Assembly (NCBI GenBank): GCA_028708585.1
Contig: JAQVYO010000061.1
Coordinates: 1 to 8,425, forward strand
Direction: 5' to 3'
From: Oscillospiraceae bacterium
Lineage (GTDB): Bacteria; Bacillota; Clostridia; Oscillospirales; Oscillospiraceae
Length of the DNA: 8,425 bases
The position numbers and the translations under genes are program-made. The notes under the pieces were generated by a model. It did not search any database. It was not told the origin of the DNA and was given only the letters and a program-made list of their open reading frames with translations. Shown one piece after another: positions 1 to 7,631 of the stretch; the first letter of the stretch is position 1; each line of letters opens with the position of its first letter.

Positions 1-2
1 AA

Positions 3-209
3 TTGCCTTACTTTTTACTTCGCTGCGGTTTGATTCTGGCATGTTCCATGGTGGCTTCCGCGCTGGTGATTCTGGTATTTGCTGGCCCGATGAACCTATC
101 CACATACCCGCTTTATCAATGCGCAAGCCAAATGCAGGACGGGGCGACGGCCGTGTTGTTTGTCACGGTCCTTGGCTCCGCGATTGTGCAGGATACCATA
201 CGAAAATGA
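3..209 (+). CDS. Small two-helix membrane protein, unrecognised, probably partial at its 5' end
   Basis: I do not recognise this gene. The frame is open from the window edge and ends at TGA 207-209, giving 68 residues if a TTG at position 3 is used. With only two bases before that TTG no ribosome binding site can be seen, so the true start probably lies outside the window. The protein has two hydrophobic stretches, about residues 5-28 (rich in L, A, V and I, ending AGP) and about 48-62, joined by a short polar loop with QMQDG, and ends in a basic DTIRK tail. This fits a small inner-membrane protein with two transmembrane segments. It is the only plausible plus-strand gene here and converges on the RNase M5-like gene, 56 bp away. 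I see no convincing terminator in that gap. It could also be the C-terminal end of a longer membrane protein. An in-frame ATG at 48 has no ribosome binding site. Confidence 0.5.
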   Translation: MPYFLLRCGLILACSMVASALVILVFAGPMNLSTYPLYQCASQMQDGATAVLFVTVLGSAIVQDTIRK

Positions 210-265
210 GAAAATACACAGCGCGGGTAAAGGGCGGAAAAACGGCTGGGGGCTGGCTTCGCAGG

Positions 266-850
266 CTATTCGATCAGCTTCTTTATTTCTTCCGCAGTAT
301 ACAAAAGATTGAATATATCCAGCAGCGCGTTGGTATTCAAATGCTCCGGCAAATCCAGCTTTCGCAGCAGGTCCATCCTCCGCTGGGCGCTATCGGATCT
401 CCCGGAAAGTCCCAGGGCATATAGATCCGCTTTGGTTATCTTCTCAGAGGCAGAAGGGTTCGCTTCTTCCCCTAAAAAGGTAGCTCCCGCCTTTTTCAGC
501 GCTGAGAGCAGCACCTCCCGCGGCATTCCTTCGACACCCAACTTGCCTTCTTTCCCGCCTTGCCGTTTGCGGCTTTCTTTTCCATACCGGTCTGGTATAT
601 AAGCCTGAAGAACGTTTTCCCGAGGCAGCACCCCCTTGAGAAAATTCCGGATCAGAAAACCCGCTCCGTCGCTGTCCATCATCAAGATAACTCCCCGCTG
701 CTTTGCAAGCCTGCGAAGCAGCTTTATCTTTTCTTCATCAGAAAAAATGCCAAATCCTCTGGTTTCCAGTATTGTGGCCTCCACTGCCTGAGAAAGGGCA
801 TTCTTATCATAGCGCCCCTCCACTACAATGACTTCCTGAATACGCTGCAT
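266..850 (-). CDS. rnmV: RNase M5-like TOPRIM protein (5S rRNA maturation), with probable DUF4093-type C-terminus
   Basis: The 194-residue product starts with a TOPRIM domain: the glutamate motif VVEGRYDK (E11, R13, D15) and the acidic motif DSDG (D59, D61), the expected metal-binding residues. A GKLGVEG segment near residue 105 resembles the conserved patch following TOPRIM in RNase M5. The C-terminal part (about 110-194) is helical and matches my memory of the DUF4093 domain found behind TOPRIM in clostridial proteins. RNase M5 trims 5S rRNA precursors, and the length is close to the usual 180-190 residues. The start ATG (848-850) lies 3 bp after the holA stop and is preceded by AAAGGGA with 8-nt spacing, so it is probably co-transcribed with holA and translationally coupled. 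Odd points: the acidic motif is DSDGAG instead of the DPD form I recall for Bacillus RNase M5, and ksgA, its usual partner, is not next door. It might therefore be an M5-like paralogue. Confidence 0.8.
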   Translation of the reverse strand: MQRIQEVIVVEGRYDKNALSQAVEATILETRGFGIFSDEEKIKLLRRLAKQRGVILMMDSDGAGFLIRNFLKGVLPRENVLQAYIPDRYGKESRKRQGGKEGKLGVEGMPREVLLSALKKAGATFLGEEANPSASEKITKADLYALGLSGRSDSAQRRMDLLRKLDLPEHLNTNALLDIFNLLYTAEEIKKLIE

Positions 851-853
851 CGT

Positions 854-1897
854 TTAAGTCCCTTTCCGCGGCCCTGCGGCCAGCTGCATTAAAAGCGTTG
901 CAAGCAACGTTTTTTCCGGCATTCCAGATCGCTTGAGCTCCAAATCTGCCTTTTCGCACAGGATCACCGCCCTCCGACACCAGGGAAGATCAAACCTGCG
1001 GGCGCCCTGAAGCAAAAGGCGGGCAGGGTAGGAAGACTGCAGTTTCCAAATGTTTTGCAGATATGTTTCATCCTTCCCAGCTTCCAACGCCAGGCGGGCG
1101 GAGTAAAGCTGGCGCATTTGTTTTCCCAGAACGGCAAGAATCATAATTGGTGGCTGCTGCATCCGCATCAGCCGCCCTAAAATGGACGCAGCCCCGCTCA
1201 TATCGTCTTTTGCCACGGCATCGGTCATTTGAAAGACAACGGCATCCAGCACCGGGTCGGCTACCGCATCGATGTCTTCTTTCGTTATTGTGGGACCGGA
1301 GACGTAAGCGCCGATCTTCTCAATCTCCGATATCAGTCCTGTCATCAGTCCGCCGCCGATAAAAATCAAATACTCCGCTTCCTTTGGCCCGATATCATGG
1401 CCCAAAGCAGAAAACCTGCGGAGCACCCATTTTACAAGGTCGCCCTGCGCTTGCCGAATAAAGGAAATGGCCTCCCCCTTATCCCGTATCACAGGAAAAA
1501 GCTTGGTGCGCGCATCCGGCTGATACGATATCGTATCATAGACGAAAATGAGGCAGCAGTATGGGGGAATGTCAGATAAAAGCGCCAGAAGTTCTGCCCG
1601 CTCTCCGGATTTATACAGATCATAATCGTCCACCACCAGCATCGTGCGGTTGTTTTGCACCGGCAGGCTGTCCATCGCCGCAGACAAATCCCGAACCGCC
1701 AACCCTTTTCCTTCAAACCTATGATAATTAAACGCTTCCATCTCCGGAATCAGCTGTTTTTTTATTTCGCCAAGATAATAATCCCGAAGGTAGACTTCTT
1801 CTCCATAAAAAATATAAAGCTGTCCCAGATTTCCCTCTTTTAAGTCCCTTTTCAGCTTATTGAGGGCGGAGGGATCTCTTTTTTTTCTTGCGGCCAT
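854..1897 (-). CDS. holA: DNA polymerase III subunit delta (clamp-loader)
   Basis: This 347-residue protein matches bacterial delta, the clamp-loader subunit that opens the beta sliding clamp during replication. The N-terminal AAA+-like domain shows LYIFYGEEVYL (27-37), the degenerate nucleotide-site region typical of delta, and LVVDDYD (87-93) at the Walker B-like strand. The middle has the FIRQAQGDLVKWV segment (about 146-158), and the C-terminal collar domain ends with DLELKRSG (318-325), which corresponds to the conserved D-x-x-(L/I)-K-x-(S/T)-G region. Length is normal for Firmicutes. The ATG at 1895-1897 has AGGTGGAG with 7-nt spacing. It lies 92 bp downstream of comEC, an order common in Firmicutes, with no clear terminator between, so read-through from comEC is likely. 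An 18-bp perfect palindrome falls inside its coding sequence (see separate entry). Confidence 0.95.
   Translation of the reverse strand: MAARKKRDPSALNKLKRDLKEGNLGQLYIFYGEEVYLRDYYLGEIKKQLIPEMEAFNYHRFEGKGLAVRDLSAAMDSLPVQNNRTMLVVDDYDLYKSGERAELLALLSDIPPYCCLIFVYDTISYQPDARTKLFPVIRDKGEAISFIRQAQGDLVKWVLRRFSALGHDIGPKEAEYLIFIGGGLMTGLISEIEKIGAYVSGPTITKEDIDAVADPVLDAVVFQMTDAVAKDDMSGAASILGRLMRMQQPPIMILAVLGKQMRQLYSARLALEAGKDETYLQNIWKLQSSYPARLLLQGARRFDLPWCRRAVILCEKADLELKRSGMPEKTLLATLLMQLAAGPRKGT
1521..1538. repeat. 18-bp perfect palindrome inside holA
   Basis: TGATACGAT is followed immediately by its exact reverse complement ATCGTATCA, with no spacer. It encodes the YDTISY region of HolA (about residues 120-125). 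A perfect 9+9 palindrome looks like a binding site for a dimeric protein, but it lies deep in a coding region and may be chance. No second copy was seen in the window. Confidence 0.9.
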
Positions 1898-1989
1898 TGG
1901 GTTTCTCCACCTTCCTGATCTGGTCTGCCCTAGTTTTCTGCCTGCGGACTTTCATTTCCGGCCAGCCGTTCCCGCCGTGCAAGCCAGAT

Positions 1990-4299
1990 CTATCGTTTCG
2001 CCTCCGCTTTGTCGGATGGACTGCCCCTGTCCCCCGCTTTGACCGTTACCATTCCCATGGTATCCGTGCGGTAAACGAAGACACCCGCCTTTTTCAAGCG
2101 TTCAAGTGTCTCTTCCGCTGGCTGTCCATATGTATTATATCCGACCGAAATAATTGCCGTTTCCGGCCGTACCGCCTTCAGCAGAGCGTCTCCAGTGGCA
2201 TATTTGGATCCGTGATGCCCGGCCACCAACACTTCGACATCGGGCAGGCTTCCGTGTTCGATCAGCCGCTGCTCCACCGTGCTGTTCATATCCCCGGTAA
2301 GCAGAAAATCAAATGCGTCCGCGGAACACAAAATGGTCAATCCCTCTTCGTTTCCCCCACCAGTACCCAGAGGCGCATATAGGGTCAGCTTTGCTTTCCC
2401 CATGGCAAACCCTTGGTCCTGACGGACAAAATCGACTTCTGTTCCCTCTTTTTTGGCCAGGGCCAAAATTTCTTTGCGCAGGGGGTTATCCGGATCGATA
2501 TCCGGAATGGCAATTTTCCGAATCTGCATACGTTCAAACAGTTGAGGCACGCCGCCTGCATGATCGCTATGAAAATGGGTCAGTACCAAAAGCTCCACTC
2601 GCGTGATACCGATTCCCTGCAGGTAATCCGCCGCGATATCCCCGGCATTTTCCGCCTGCGACCCGCCGCAATCCACCACCGCCGCGCCGCCTTGGGACAG
2701 GAACACCACGCTTTGCCCCTGCCCCACATTTAAAACGGAAGCCGTCAGCGCCCCGCTGTTCATACTCATGTAATTGAGCAGCAGCGTAAGGCAAAGCCCG
2801 CAGACGCCGCAGCACAAAGGCAGCAAAACACGTTTTTGCCCTCCCGGCCAAAAGCAGGCAAGACCTGCAAGGGCATAAGCAAAAATGAGAAATGCCCTGG
2901 TATAAAAATGCATGGTATACACAGCGGAAAACGGAAGACTGGCGAGGAAAGGAAGTTCTATTAAAATATAGCGCGCCGGGATAGAAACAAGGAAAGCAAT
3001 CCCCTTCCCCACGGGAAGCCAGACAAGGCCCGCAATCCCCGCGCACAAACCACCCACAAACACAAAGGACACGGCCCACAGTGTCAGAAGATTCGCCAAA
3101 GGAGAAATCAGCGAAACGGAACCAAAATAAAGGGCAACCAGGGGAATGGTAAACACCATAGCGCCGACACTGCTGGAAAACGTCGCCAGGACAAAACGGA
3201 TCGGAACGCGAAAAACAGATTTTCGTTTCAGCGCGGCTTTTGGAAACAGGCATGCCATTCCGGCGCTGATCCGCTGTGACAACAATAAAATACCTGTCAT
3301 GGAGCCAAAGGACAGCTGCAAACTGACATTGGCGGCAGCAAATGGGTTCAGCAGGAGCAAAAACATCAGAGACGCGGAAAGCGAAGTCTGCCAATCGGTC
3401 TCTCTGCGTAAAAGAGGTGCAATCAACAGCAGGATCTGCATCACCGCAGACCGGATCACTGCCGGCGTATTTCCAACCGCAGCCGTAAAGAATAAAATCG
3501 CCGGAATTCCAATCAGCGCTGTCCGTCTGCCCCGGCCGGACAGCAGCATCAAAACGCCCACCAAAAAGGACAGATGCATCCCAGACACAGATACCATATG
3601 AGACAGCCCTGTGCGGGATAGCGCGGCGGAAAACGATCCAGTCAGCCCATCCAGGTTTCCAATGACCAGCGCCCGGATAAAGCCGGATATTTCTGAAGAA
3701 AACACACGATTTATCACATCCTGCAGCGTATGAGAAAAGGCCAGGGGCCAGAAACGCGGAGGCGTGGCCTCTGGCGTGGAAATCTTTATTTTCCCACTCG
3801 CATTTGCCAGGAGAAAAACACCCTGCGCCGTATAATAGGTCACCGACTCGTCCCGTATCCAGTCGGCAGCCTTAAACCGCGCGGAAAAGGAAAGCTGGTT
3901 TCCCGGACGCAAAGACGCATATGCTTTGTCCGCGTAAAGCGCCGTTTTGATTCCGAAAGGATCGGCGCCGCTTTCCACTTGAATCAGCACCTTCACGCCA
4001 TACCGGGTTGCCTGCGGATAATTGAGCACGATAGCCTCGCAGGTCTCCGTCTTCCCCACCAAAGACTGAGCGGGAGCGTAAAAAAGCGCGCGATATCCAT
4101 AAAACCATAAAAATCCGAAACAAAGACCAAACGCCGGAAGCGCAAGATAAGCAGGAACTCGTTTTCGCAGCAGGACAACCGCTATCCCGCAAACAGCCGC
4201 CCAAAGGATCAGCGGCAAAATCCATCTGGCAGGCAAAAAATAAACCGATGAAAACACCGCGGCGGAAAACGAGAGGGCCACGATCATAATTTTCCGCAT
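1990..4299 (-). CDS. comEC: ComEC/Rec2 DNA-uptake channel protein
   Basis: This 769-residue membrane protein is the predicted channel that moves single-stranded DNA across the cytoplasmic membrane in natural transformation. In order it shows N-terminal membrane helices (about 5-75); a soluble DUF4131/OB-like region (about 80-180) with LRPGNQLSFSARF; the Competence domain with many helices (about 205-510), including the SVSGMHLSFLVG motif (237-248); and a C-terminal metallo-beta-lactamase domain (about 518-755). The last carries THFHSDHAGG (574-583), LLTGDM (666-671) and AGHHGSK (693-699). The metal-ligand motifs look intact. Start choice: ATG 4297-4299 has AGAGGAG with 7-nt spacing and begins a normal signal-like MRKIMIVALSF. 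A longer open frame to a GTG at 4509 crosses the upstream terminator and is rejected. It lies downstream of hint and its terminator with no strong promoter visible, so expression may depend on partial read-through or a weak promoter. No other competence gene is in the window, so transformability is not shown. Confidence 0.95.
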   Translation of the reverse strand: MRKIMIVALSFSAAVFSSVYFLPARWILPLILWAAVCGIAVVLLRKRVPAYLALPAFGLCFGFLWFYGYRALFYAPAQSLVGKTETCEAIVLNYPQATRYGVKVLIQVESGADPFGIKTALYADKAYASLRPGNQLSFSARFKAADWIRDESVTYYTAQGVFLLANASGKIKISTPEATPPRFWPLAFSHTLQDVINRVFSSEISGFIRALVIGNLDGLTGSFSAALSRTGLSHMVSVSGMHLSFLVGVLMLLSGRGRRTALIGIPAILFFTAAVGNTPAVIRSAVMQILLLIAPLLRRETDWQTSLSASLMFLLLLNPFAAANVSLQLSFGSMTGILLLSQRISAGMACLFPKAALKRKSVFRVPIRFVLATFSSSVGAMVFTIPLVALYFGSVSLISPLANLLTLWAVSFVFVGGLCAGIAGLVWLPVGKGIAFLVSIPARYILIELPFLASLPFSAVYTMHFYTRAFLIFAYALAGLACFWPGGQKRVLLPLCCGVCGLCLTLLLNYMSMNSGALTASVLNVGQGQSVVFLSQGGAAVVDCGGSQAENAGDIAADYLQGIGITRVELLVLTHFHSDHAGGVPQLFERMQIRKIAIPDIDPDNPLRKEILALAKKEGTEVDFVRQDQGFAMGKAKLTLYAPLGTGGGNEEGLTILCSADAFDFLLTGDMNSTVEQRLIEHGSLPDVEVLVAGHHGSKYATGDALLKAVRPETAIISVGYNTYGQPAEETLERLKKAGVFVYRTDTMGMVTVKAGDRGSPSDKAEAKR

Positions 4300-4306
4300 C
4301 TCAATG

Positions 4307-4313
4307 CTCCTCT
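4307..4313 (-). promoter_or_regulatory. Ribosome binding site of comEC
   Basis: AGAGGAG on the minus strand lies 7 nt before ATG 4297-4299. It decides the start: the frame stays open 70 codons further upstream, but only this ATG has a proper Shine-Dalgarno sequence. Confidence 0.85.
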
Positions 4314-4364
4314 CAGCAAACACAGTGACAAGGGGAAAGGACAAAACCATCTGATGAAAGCACG

Positions 4365-4400
4365 TAAAGCACAAGAAAGGGCGGAGACATTCTCCGCCCT
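4365..4400 (-). terminator. Intrinsic terminator downstream of hint
   Basis: On the minus strand a perfect 10-bp GC-rich stem (AGGGCGGAGA paired with TCTCCGCCCT, arms 4391-4400 and 4378-4387, loop ATG) is followed by a T-rich tail, TTTCTTGTGCTTT. The plus-strand side has no T run, so it acts on minus-strand transcription. The tail is interrupted, so termination may be incomplete and allow some read-through into comEC, which starts about 80 bp further on. Confidence 0.8.
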
Positions 4401-4565
4401 GGCAGGAGCGCGCGGCCCTAACGTATCGCGAAAGGCACAATGCCTTGCCTTCTATATCAGCCGGGAGCAGGGAAACTCCCCATGAAGCTTTTCCCGATAA
4501 GGCCGTCACGAATCGCCCGGGGAGATTGCCGCATACAGCGCTGCATCTCCGCGGCCAAGCCCGTC
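4401..4565 (-). ncRNA. Structured hint 3' UTR or candidate small RNA, unclassified
   Basis: These 165 nt between the hint stop and the terminator stem hold no convincing gene but are rich in hairpins. Helices seen: GGAGAT/ATCTCC (4521-4526 with 4545-4550), continued by GC/GC and CGC/GCG around a 5-nt loop and optionally closed by GGCCG/CGGCC (4501-4505 with 4552-4556); GGGAG/CTCCC (4463-4467 with 4476-4480) or, alternatively, GGGAAA/TTTCCC (4470-4475 with 4490-4495); and AAGGCA/TGCCTT (4432-4437 with 4441-4446). With the terminator this makes at least four stems in about 190 nt. No promoter was found directly upstream, so it would be a processed 3' UTR RNA or a leader for comEC. I do not recognise a known RNA family. 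Confidence 0.35.
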
Positions 4566-4907
4566 TTAGCCCGGAGGCCAGGTCATGTCCCGGCCGGCCA
4601 GCACATGAAAATGAAGGTGCGGCACAGTCTGCCCTCCTTGTAGCCCGATATTGGACACCACCCGGAATCCGCTTTCAAACTTCATTTCCTTGGACAGGCG
4701 GGCAATCACCTGGAAGATATACCCCACAACAGATGCATTTTCCGCTGTTATGGCCGCCGCGGAAGCGATGTGCTCTTTGGGTACCACCAAAAAATGCACC
4801 GGCGCCTGAGGATCGATATCATAAAAGGCCAAAACCGTTTCATCTTCATACACTTTGCGGGCGGGAATTTCCCCGGCAATAATTTTGCAGAACAAACAGT
4901 CATTCAT
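4566..4907 (-). CDS. hint: HIT family (histidine triad) nucleotide-binding protein
   Basis: The 113-residue protein is a complete member of the HINT/PKCI branch of HIT proteins, purine nucleoside phosphoramidases acting on AMP-linked substrates such as AMP-lysine and aminoacyl-adenylates. The N-terminus MNDCLFCKIIAGEIPA has the CxxC pair (C4, C7) that in this branch may bind zinc. The catalytic triad is PHLHFHVL (H97, H99, H101), and the protein ends in the usual GRDMTWPPG tail. Start ATG 4905-4907 has AGGAGG with 8-nt spacing. Only 12 bp separate it from the alaS stop, so it is almost certainly in one operon with alaS. Hydrolysis of aminoacyl-adenylates, a known HINT activity, would fit this position, but a role in AlaRS by-product clean-up is inference. 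Confidence 0.95.
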   Translation of the reverse strand: MNDCLFCKIIAGEIPARKVYEDETVLAFYDIDPQAPVHFLVVPKEHIASAAAITAENASVVGYIFQVIARLSKEMKFESGFRVVSNIGLQGGQTVPHLHFHVLAGRDMTWPPG

Positions 4908-4915
4908 GGCGATTC

Positions 4916-4921
4916 CCTCCT
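4916..4921 (-). promoter_or_regulatory. hint ribosome binding site overlapping the alaS stop codon
   Basis: AGGAGG on the minus strand uses the last two bases of the alaS TAG stop (4920-4922) as its first two bases and sits 8 nt before the hint ATG. Ribosomes finishing alaS cover this site, so translational coupling is likely. Confidence 0.85.
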
Positions 4922-7574
4922 AAATCGTTTGGATTGATTGCTTCAGCGTCTCGGCAACAACCTGCTTTGCAGTCTGCAAAGCTTCTTCCACCTTCTCCGG
5001 CAACCGTCCGCCGCCCATAGCGGAATCGGGCTTTCCGCCGCCGCTGCCGCCTGCCGCCTTGCTGACCTTTTTGATGATATCTCCAGCACGCATACCCTTT
5101 TTCACCGCTTCCCTACCGCAAACCGACAGAAAAGTTACTTTTCCATCCCGTACTGTAGCTAAAACAGCCACGATGGTTTCCTCTTTGTCCCGCAGGACGT
5201 CGCCAATGCTGCGCAGGCCGTCTGCGTCCGCATCGTCAATCTGGGCAAGCAGCAGCTTTAGGCCGCCTACCCGTTCCGCCCGGTCCAAATACCGTTCCGC
5301 TTCCCCCGCGCGCTCTTTCGCTTTTACCTGCTCCAGTTCATGCCGCAGCCGCCGCAATTCGGCCATCGTCTGTTCCAGCCGTTCGCCCAATTGATTAGGG
5401 ACGGTTTTCAACATGCCGGACAGCCGGCTCAGGCAGTTTACGGTTTCGATTGCTTCGCGCAAAAATTCCTTTCCCATCACCGCCTCAATGCGCCGGACGC
5501 CCGCTGCAACCGAACCTTCGGACATCACCCGGAAAGCGCCTATTTTTGCGGTATTGTCCAAGTGGGTGCCGGCACAAAGTTCCATAGAATAGTCCCCCAT
5601 GCGGACCACCCGGACCGTCTCCCCGTATTTTTCGCCGAACAAAGCCATCGCGCCCAGCTTTTTGGCTTCCTCCAGGCTCATTTCGTCCACGCGGATGGGA
5701 AGACCCTCCAAAATCACATGGTTGACCTCCCGCTCCACCTCCGCAAGCTCTTCCGGCGTAATGGCGGAAAAGTGAGTAAAGTCAAAACGCAGCCGGTCCG
5801 GCTCCACCAAAGAACCAGCCTGTTCCACGTGGACGCCCAGCACATTGCGCAGCGCTTTTTGCAGCAAATGGGTGGCGCTGTGGGCCCGCATCAGCGCCTT
5901 GCGGCGCTCCGGGTCGATCTTGGCTTCCACCGTATCGTCTACGTTAATTTGTCCGCCTTCCACTTTGCCGGAATGCATCCATTTTTCATCCCGGGATTTG
6001 TGCACACCGGCAACGCGCACCAGCGCGTCCCCAGCAGCAATAGTTCCCTGGTCGGACGCCTGTCCGCCGCCCTCTGCGTAAAACGGCGTCTTATCCAAAA
6101 CCAGAACCGCTTCCTCCCCGGGAAACGCTTTCGCCCGGATCTCCCCGTTTACAACGATGGCCAACACCTTGGCTGTTTCTTGAAAATGCTGATATCCGGT
6201 AAAGTCCGTCTTGTTCTTCTTGTCCAGACCCAAGTCCAGCCCTTCCCAGCCGAAATCGCCCAGGGCGGCGGTGGCGGCTCTGGCTCTCGCCCTTTGCTGG
6301 CCCATCAGCGCATCAAATTCTTCCCGGTTCACCGCAAGCCCTTTTTCTTCCAAAATTTCAATGGTCAGATCAATAGGGAACCCATATGTGTCATACAGTT
6401 TAAATGCGTCTCCGCCGGGCAGGATGGTCTTTCCTTTCGCCTGGAGATCATCCGTCAAATCCCGCAAAATTTTCAGACCGGCATCAATGGTCTGGGAAAA
6501 ACGCTCTTCCTCCATCTGAATCACACGGGTAATGTAATCCTGCTTTTCTTTTAACTCAGGATAGGCTTCGGCGCTTTCCCGGATCACGGTTTGGCACACT
6601 TCATACAGGAAGGGGCGGTTAACTCCCAAAAGGCATCCATGGCGGGCGGCCCGGCGCAGCAGCCTGCGCAGCACATATCCGCGCCCTTCATTGGAAGGCA
6701 GAATGCCGTCGCAGATCATCATGGTGGTAGAACGGATATGGTCGGTAATCACCCGGAGAGAGACATCGGTCTTGTCGCTCTGCCCGTAAACGGCCCCCGT
6801 AATTTCGGAGACGTGCTTTGTAATATTCATCACAGTATCCACGTCGAAGAGGGACTCCACCCCCTGCATGATACAGGCCAGGCGCTCCAGTCCCATCCCT
6901 GTGTCAATGTTTTTTTGTTTCAGCTCGGTATAGTTCCCTTTGCCGTCGTTATTGAACTGGGTAAACACCAAGTTCCAGAATTCCACATACCTGTCGCAGT
7001 CGCAGCCCACTTTGCAGTCGGGGCTTCCGCAGCTGTATTGAGGCCCTCTGTCAAAATAAATTTCCGAACAGGGGCCGCATGGCCCGGCCCCGATCTCCCA
7101 AAAGTTGTCCTCCTTGCCCAGCCGAGACACATGAGACGGATCTACTCCCACTTTCTTAGTCCAGATATCATAAGTCTCATCGTCATCCAGGTAGACGGTA
7201 ACATAAAGCTTATCTTCCGGAATTCCTAGAACCTTGGTAATGAATTCCCAAGCCCAGGCAATGGCTTCCCGCTTAAAATAGTCTCCAAACGAAAAATTTC
7301 CCAGCATTTCAAAAAAAGTTGCGTGACGGCTGGTTTTCCCCACGCGCTCAATGTCAGGCGTACGGATGCATTTCTGGCAGGTGGTCATCCGTTTCCTGGG
7401 CGGCGTAACCTCTCCGGAGAAATAAGGCTTTAACGGCGCCATCCCCGAATTGATCAGCAGCAGGCTGTTATCCCCTTGAGGCAAAAGAGGAAAGGATTGA
7501 TGCCGCAGATGCCCCTTGCTCTCATAAAAAGACAAAAACTCCTCCCGCAGTTCATTTAATCCCTTTTTTTCCAT
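4920..7574 (-). CDS. alaS: Alanyl-tRNA synthetase
   Basis: The 884-residue class II synthetase charges tRNA-Ala with alanine. Visible parts: catalytic core (about 1-240) with NSGMAPLKPYF (42-52), CQKCIRTPDIERVGKTSRHATFFEM region (66-90) and GNFSFGDYFKREA; tRNA-recognition helices (about 250-460); editing domain with HSATH (565-569) and CAGTH (667-671), which supply the zinc ligands for removing mischarged Ser/Gly; a coiled coil (about 730-765); and a C-terminal DHHA1 domain with the glycine-rich GGSGGGKPDSAMGGG (842-856). All key motifs are present and length is normal. A Cys-rich insert (C166, C169, C182, C187, C191, C193) is typical of clostridial AlaRS as I recall it. Start ATG 7572-7574 is chosen because GGAGGGG lies just before it and the protein begins with the family's GLNELREEFLSF; the frame extends 19 codons upstream without such support. 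Transcribed from the promoter near 7784-7813 through a roughly 200-nt structured leader. Confidence 0.98.
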   Translation of the reverse strand: MEKKGLNELREEFLSFYESKGHLRHQSFPLLPQGDNSLLLINSGMAPLKPYFSGEVTPPRKRMTTCQKCIRTPDIERVGKTSRHATFFEMLGNFSFGDYFKREAIAWAWEFITKVLGIPEDKLYVTVYLDDDETYDIWTKKVGVDPSHVSRLGKEDNFWEIGAGPCGPCSEIYFDRGPQYSCGSPDCKVGCDCDRYVEFWNLVFTQFNNDGKGNYTELKQKNIDTGMGLERLACIMQGVESLFDVDTVMNITKHVSEITGAVYGQSDKTDVSLRVITDHIRSTTMMICDGILPSNEGRGYVLRRLLRRAARHGCLLGVNRPFLYEVCQTVIRESAEAYPELKEKQDYITRVIQMEEERFSQTIDAGLKILRDLTDDLQAKGKTILPGGDAFKLYDTYGFPIDLTIEILEEKGLAVNREEFDALMGQQRARARAATAALGDFGWEGLDLGLDKKNKTDFTGYQHFQETAKVLAIVVNGEIRAKAFPGEEAVLVLDKTPFYAEGGGQASDQGTIAAGDALVRVAGVHKSRDEKWMHSGKVEGGQINVDDTVEAKIDPERRKALMRAHSATHLLQKALRNVLGVHVEQAGSLVEPDRLRFDFTHFSAITPEELAEVEREVNHVILEGLPIRVDEMSLEEAKKLGAMALFGEKYGETVRVVRMGDYSMELCAGTHLDNTAKIGAFRVMSEGSVAAGVRRIEAVMGKEFLREAIETVNCLSRLSGMLKTVPNQLGERLEQTMAELRRLRHELEQVKAKERAGEAERYLDRAERVGGLKLLLAQIDDADADGLRSIGDVLRDKEETIVAVLATVRDGKVTFLSVCGREAVKKGMRAGDIIKKVSKAAGGSGGGKPDSAMGGGRLPEKVEEALQTAKQVVAETLKQSIQTI

Positions 7575-7579
7575 GATGA

Positions 7580-7586
7580 CCCCTCC
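7580..7586 (-). promoter_or_regulatory. Ribosome binding site of alaS
   Basis: GGAGGGG on the minus strand; its GGAGG core ends 7 nt before ATG 7572-7574. It fixes the alaS start. Its GAGGGG core is complementary to CCCCTC inside the upstream leader hairpin (7690-7713), which could allow sequestration. Confidence 0.85.
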
Positions 7587-7631
7587 AGAATCCCATGCAC
7601 AATGATGCAATAAATTAGAAATCAGCCGCAC

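Noticed and set aside
210..265. Terminator in the gap between the convergent genes
   Set aside because: There is a TTTTT run on the minus strand (238-242) but no stable stem directly before it, and nothing better on the plus strand.
1917..1990. Inverted repeat GATCTGG/CCAGATC in the comEC-holA gap
   Set aside because: Seven bases with a 60-nt loop and no T run; too weak to call a terminator or operator.
2489..2506. TCCGGAT-CGAT-ATCCGGA hairpin in comEC
   Set aside because: It encodes the repetitive IPDIDPDNP stretch; repeated Asp-Pro type codons around a palindromic TCCGGA explain it.
2567..3394. 275-codon alternative minus-strand frame inside comEC
   Set aside because: It lies wholly within the intact comEC frame and is rich in Arg, Cys and Gly with no coherent domain.
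4300..4509. N-terminal extension of comEC to a GTG start, 70 extra codons
   Set aside because: It would read through the hint terminator hairpin, its residues do not resemble a ComEC N-terminus, and the ATG at 4297-4299 has a good ribosome binding site.
4457..4546. 29-codon minus-strand open frame in the hint-comEC gap
   Set aside because: The only purine-rich motif directly abuts its ATG, leaving no ribosome spacing, and the peptide resembles nothing known; the stretch is better explained by hairpins.
5340..6554. Long plus-strand open frame opposite alaS (404 codons)
   Set aside because: It is antisense to a full-length, motif-complete AlaRS, with composition typical of a shadow frame and no ribosome binding site or family motif.
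7575..7631. 19-codon upstream extension of alaS
   Set aside because: AlaRS proteins start at the MEKKGLNELR-type sequence, and GGAGGGG sits just before that ATG.
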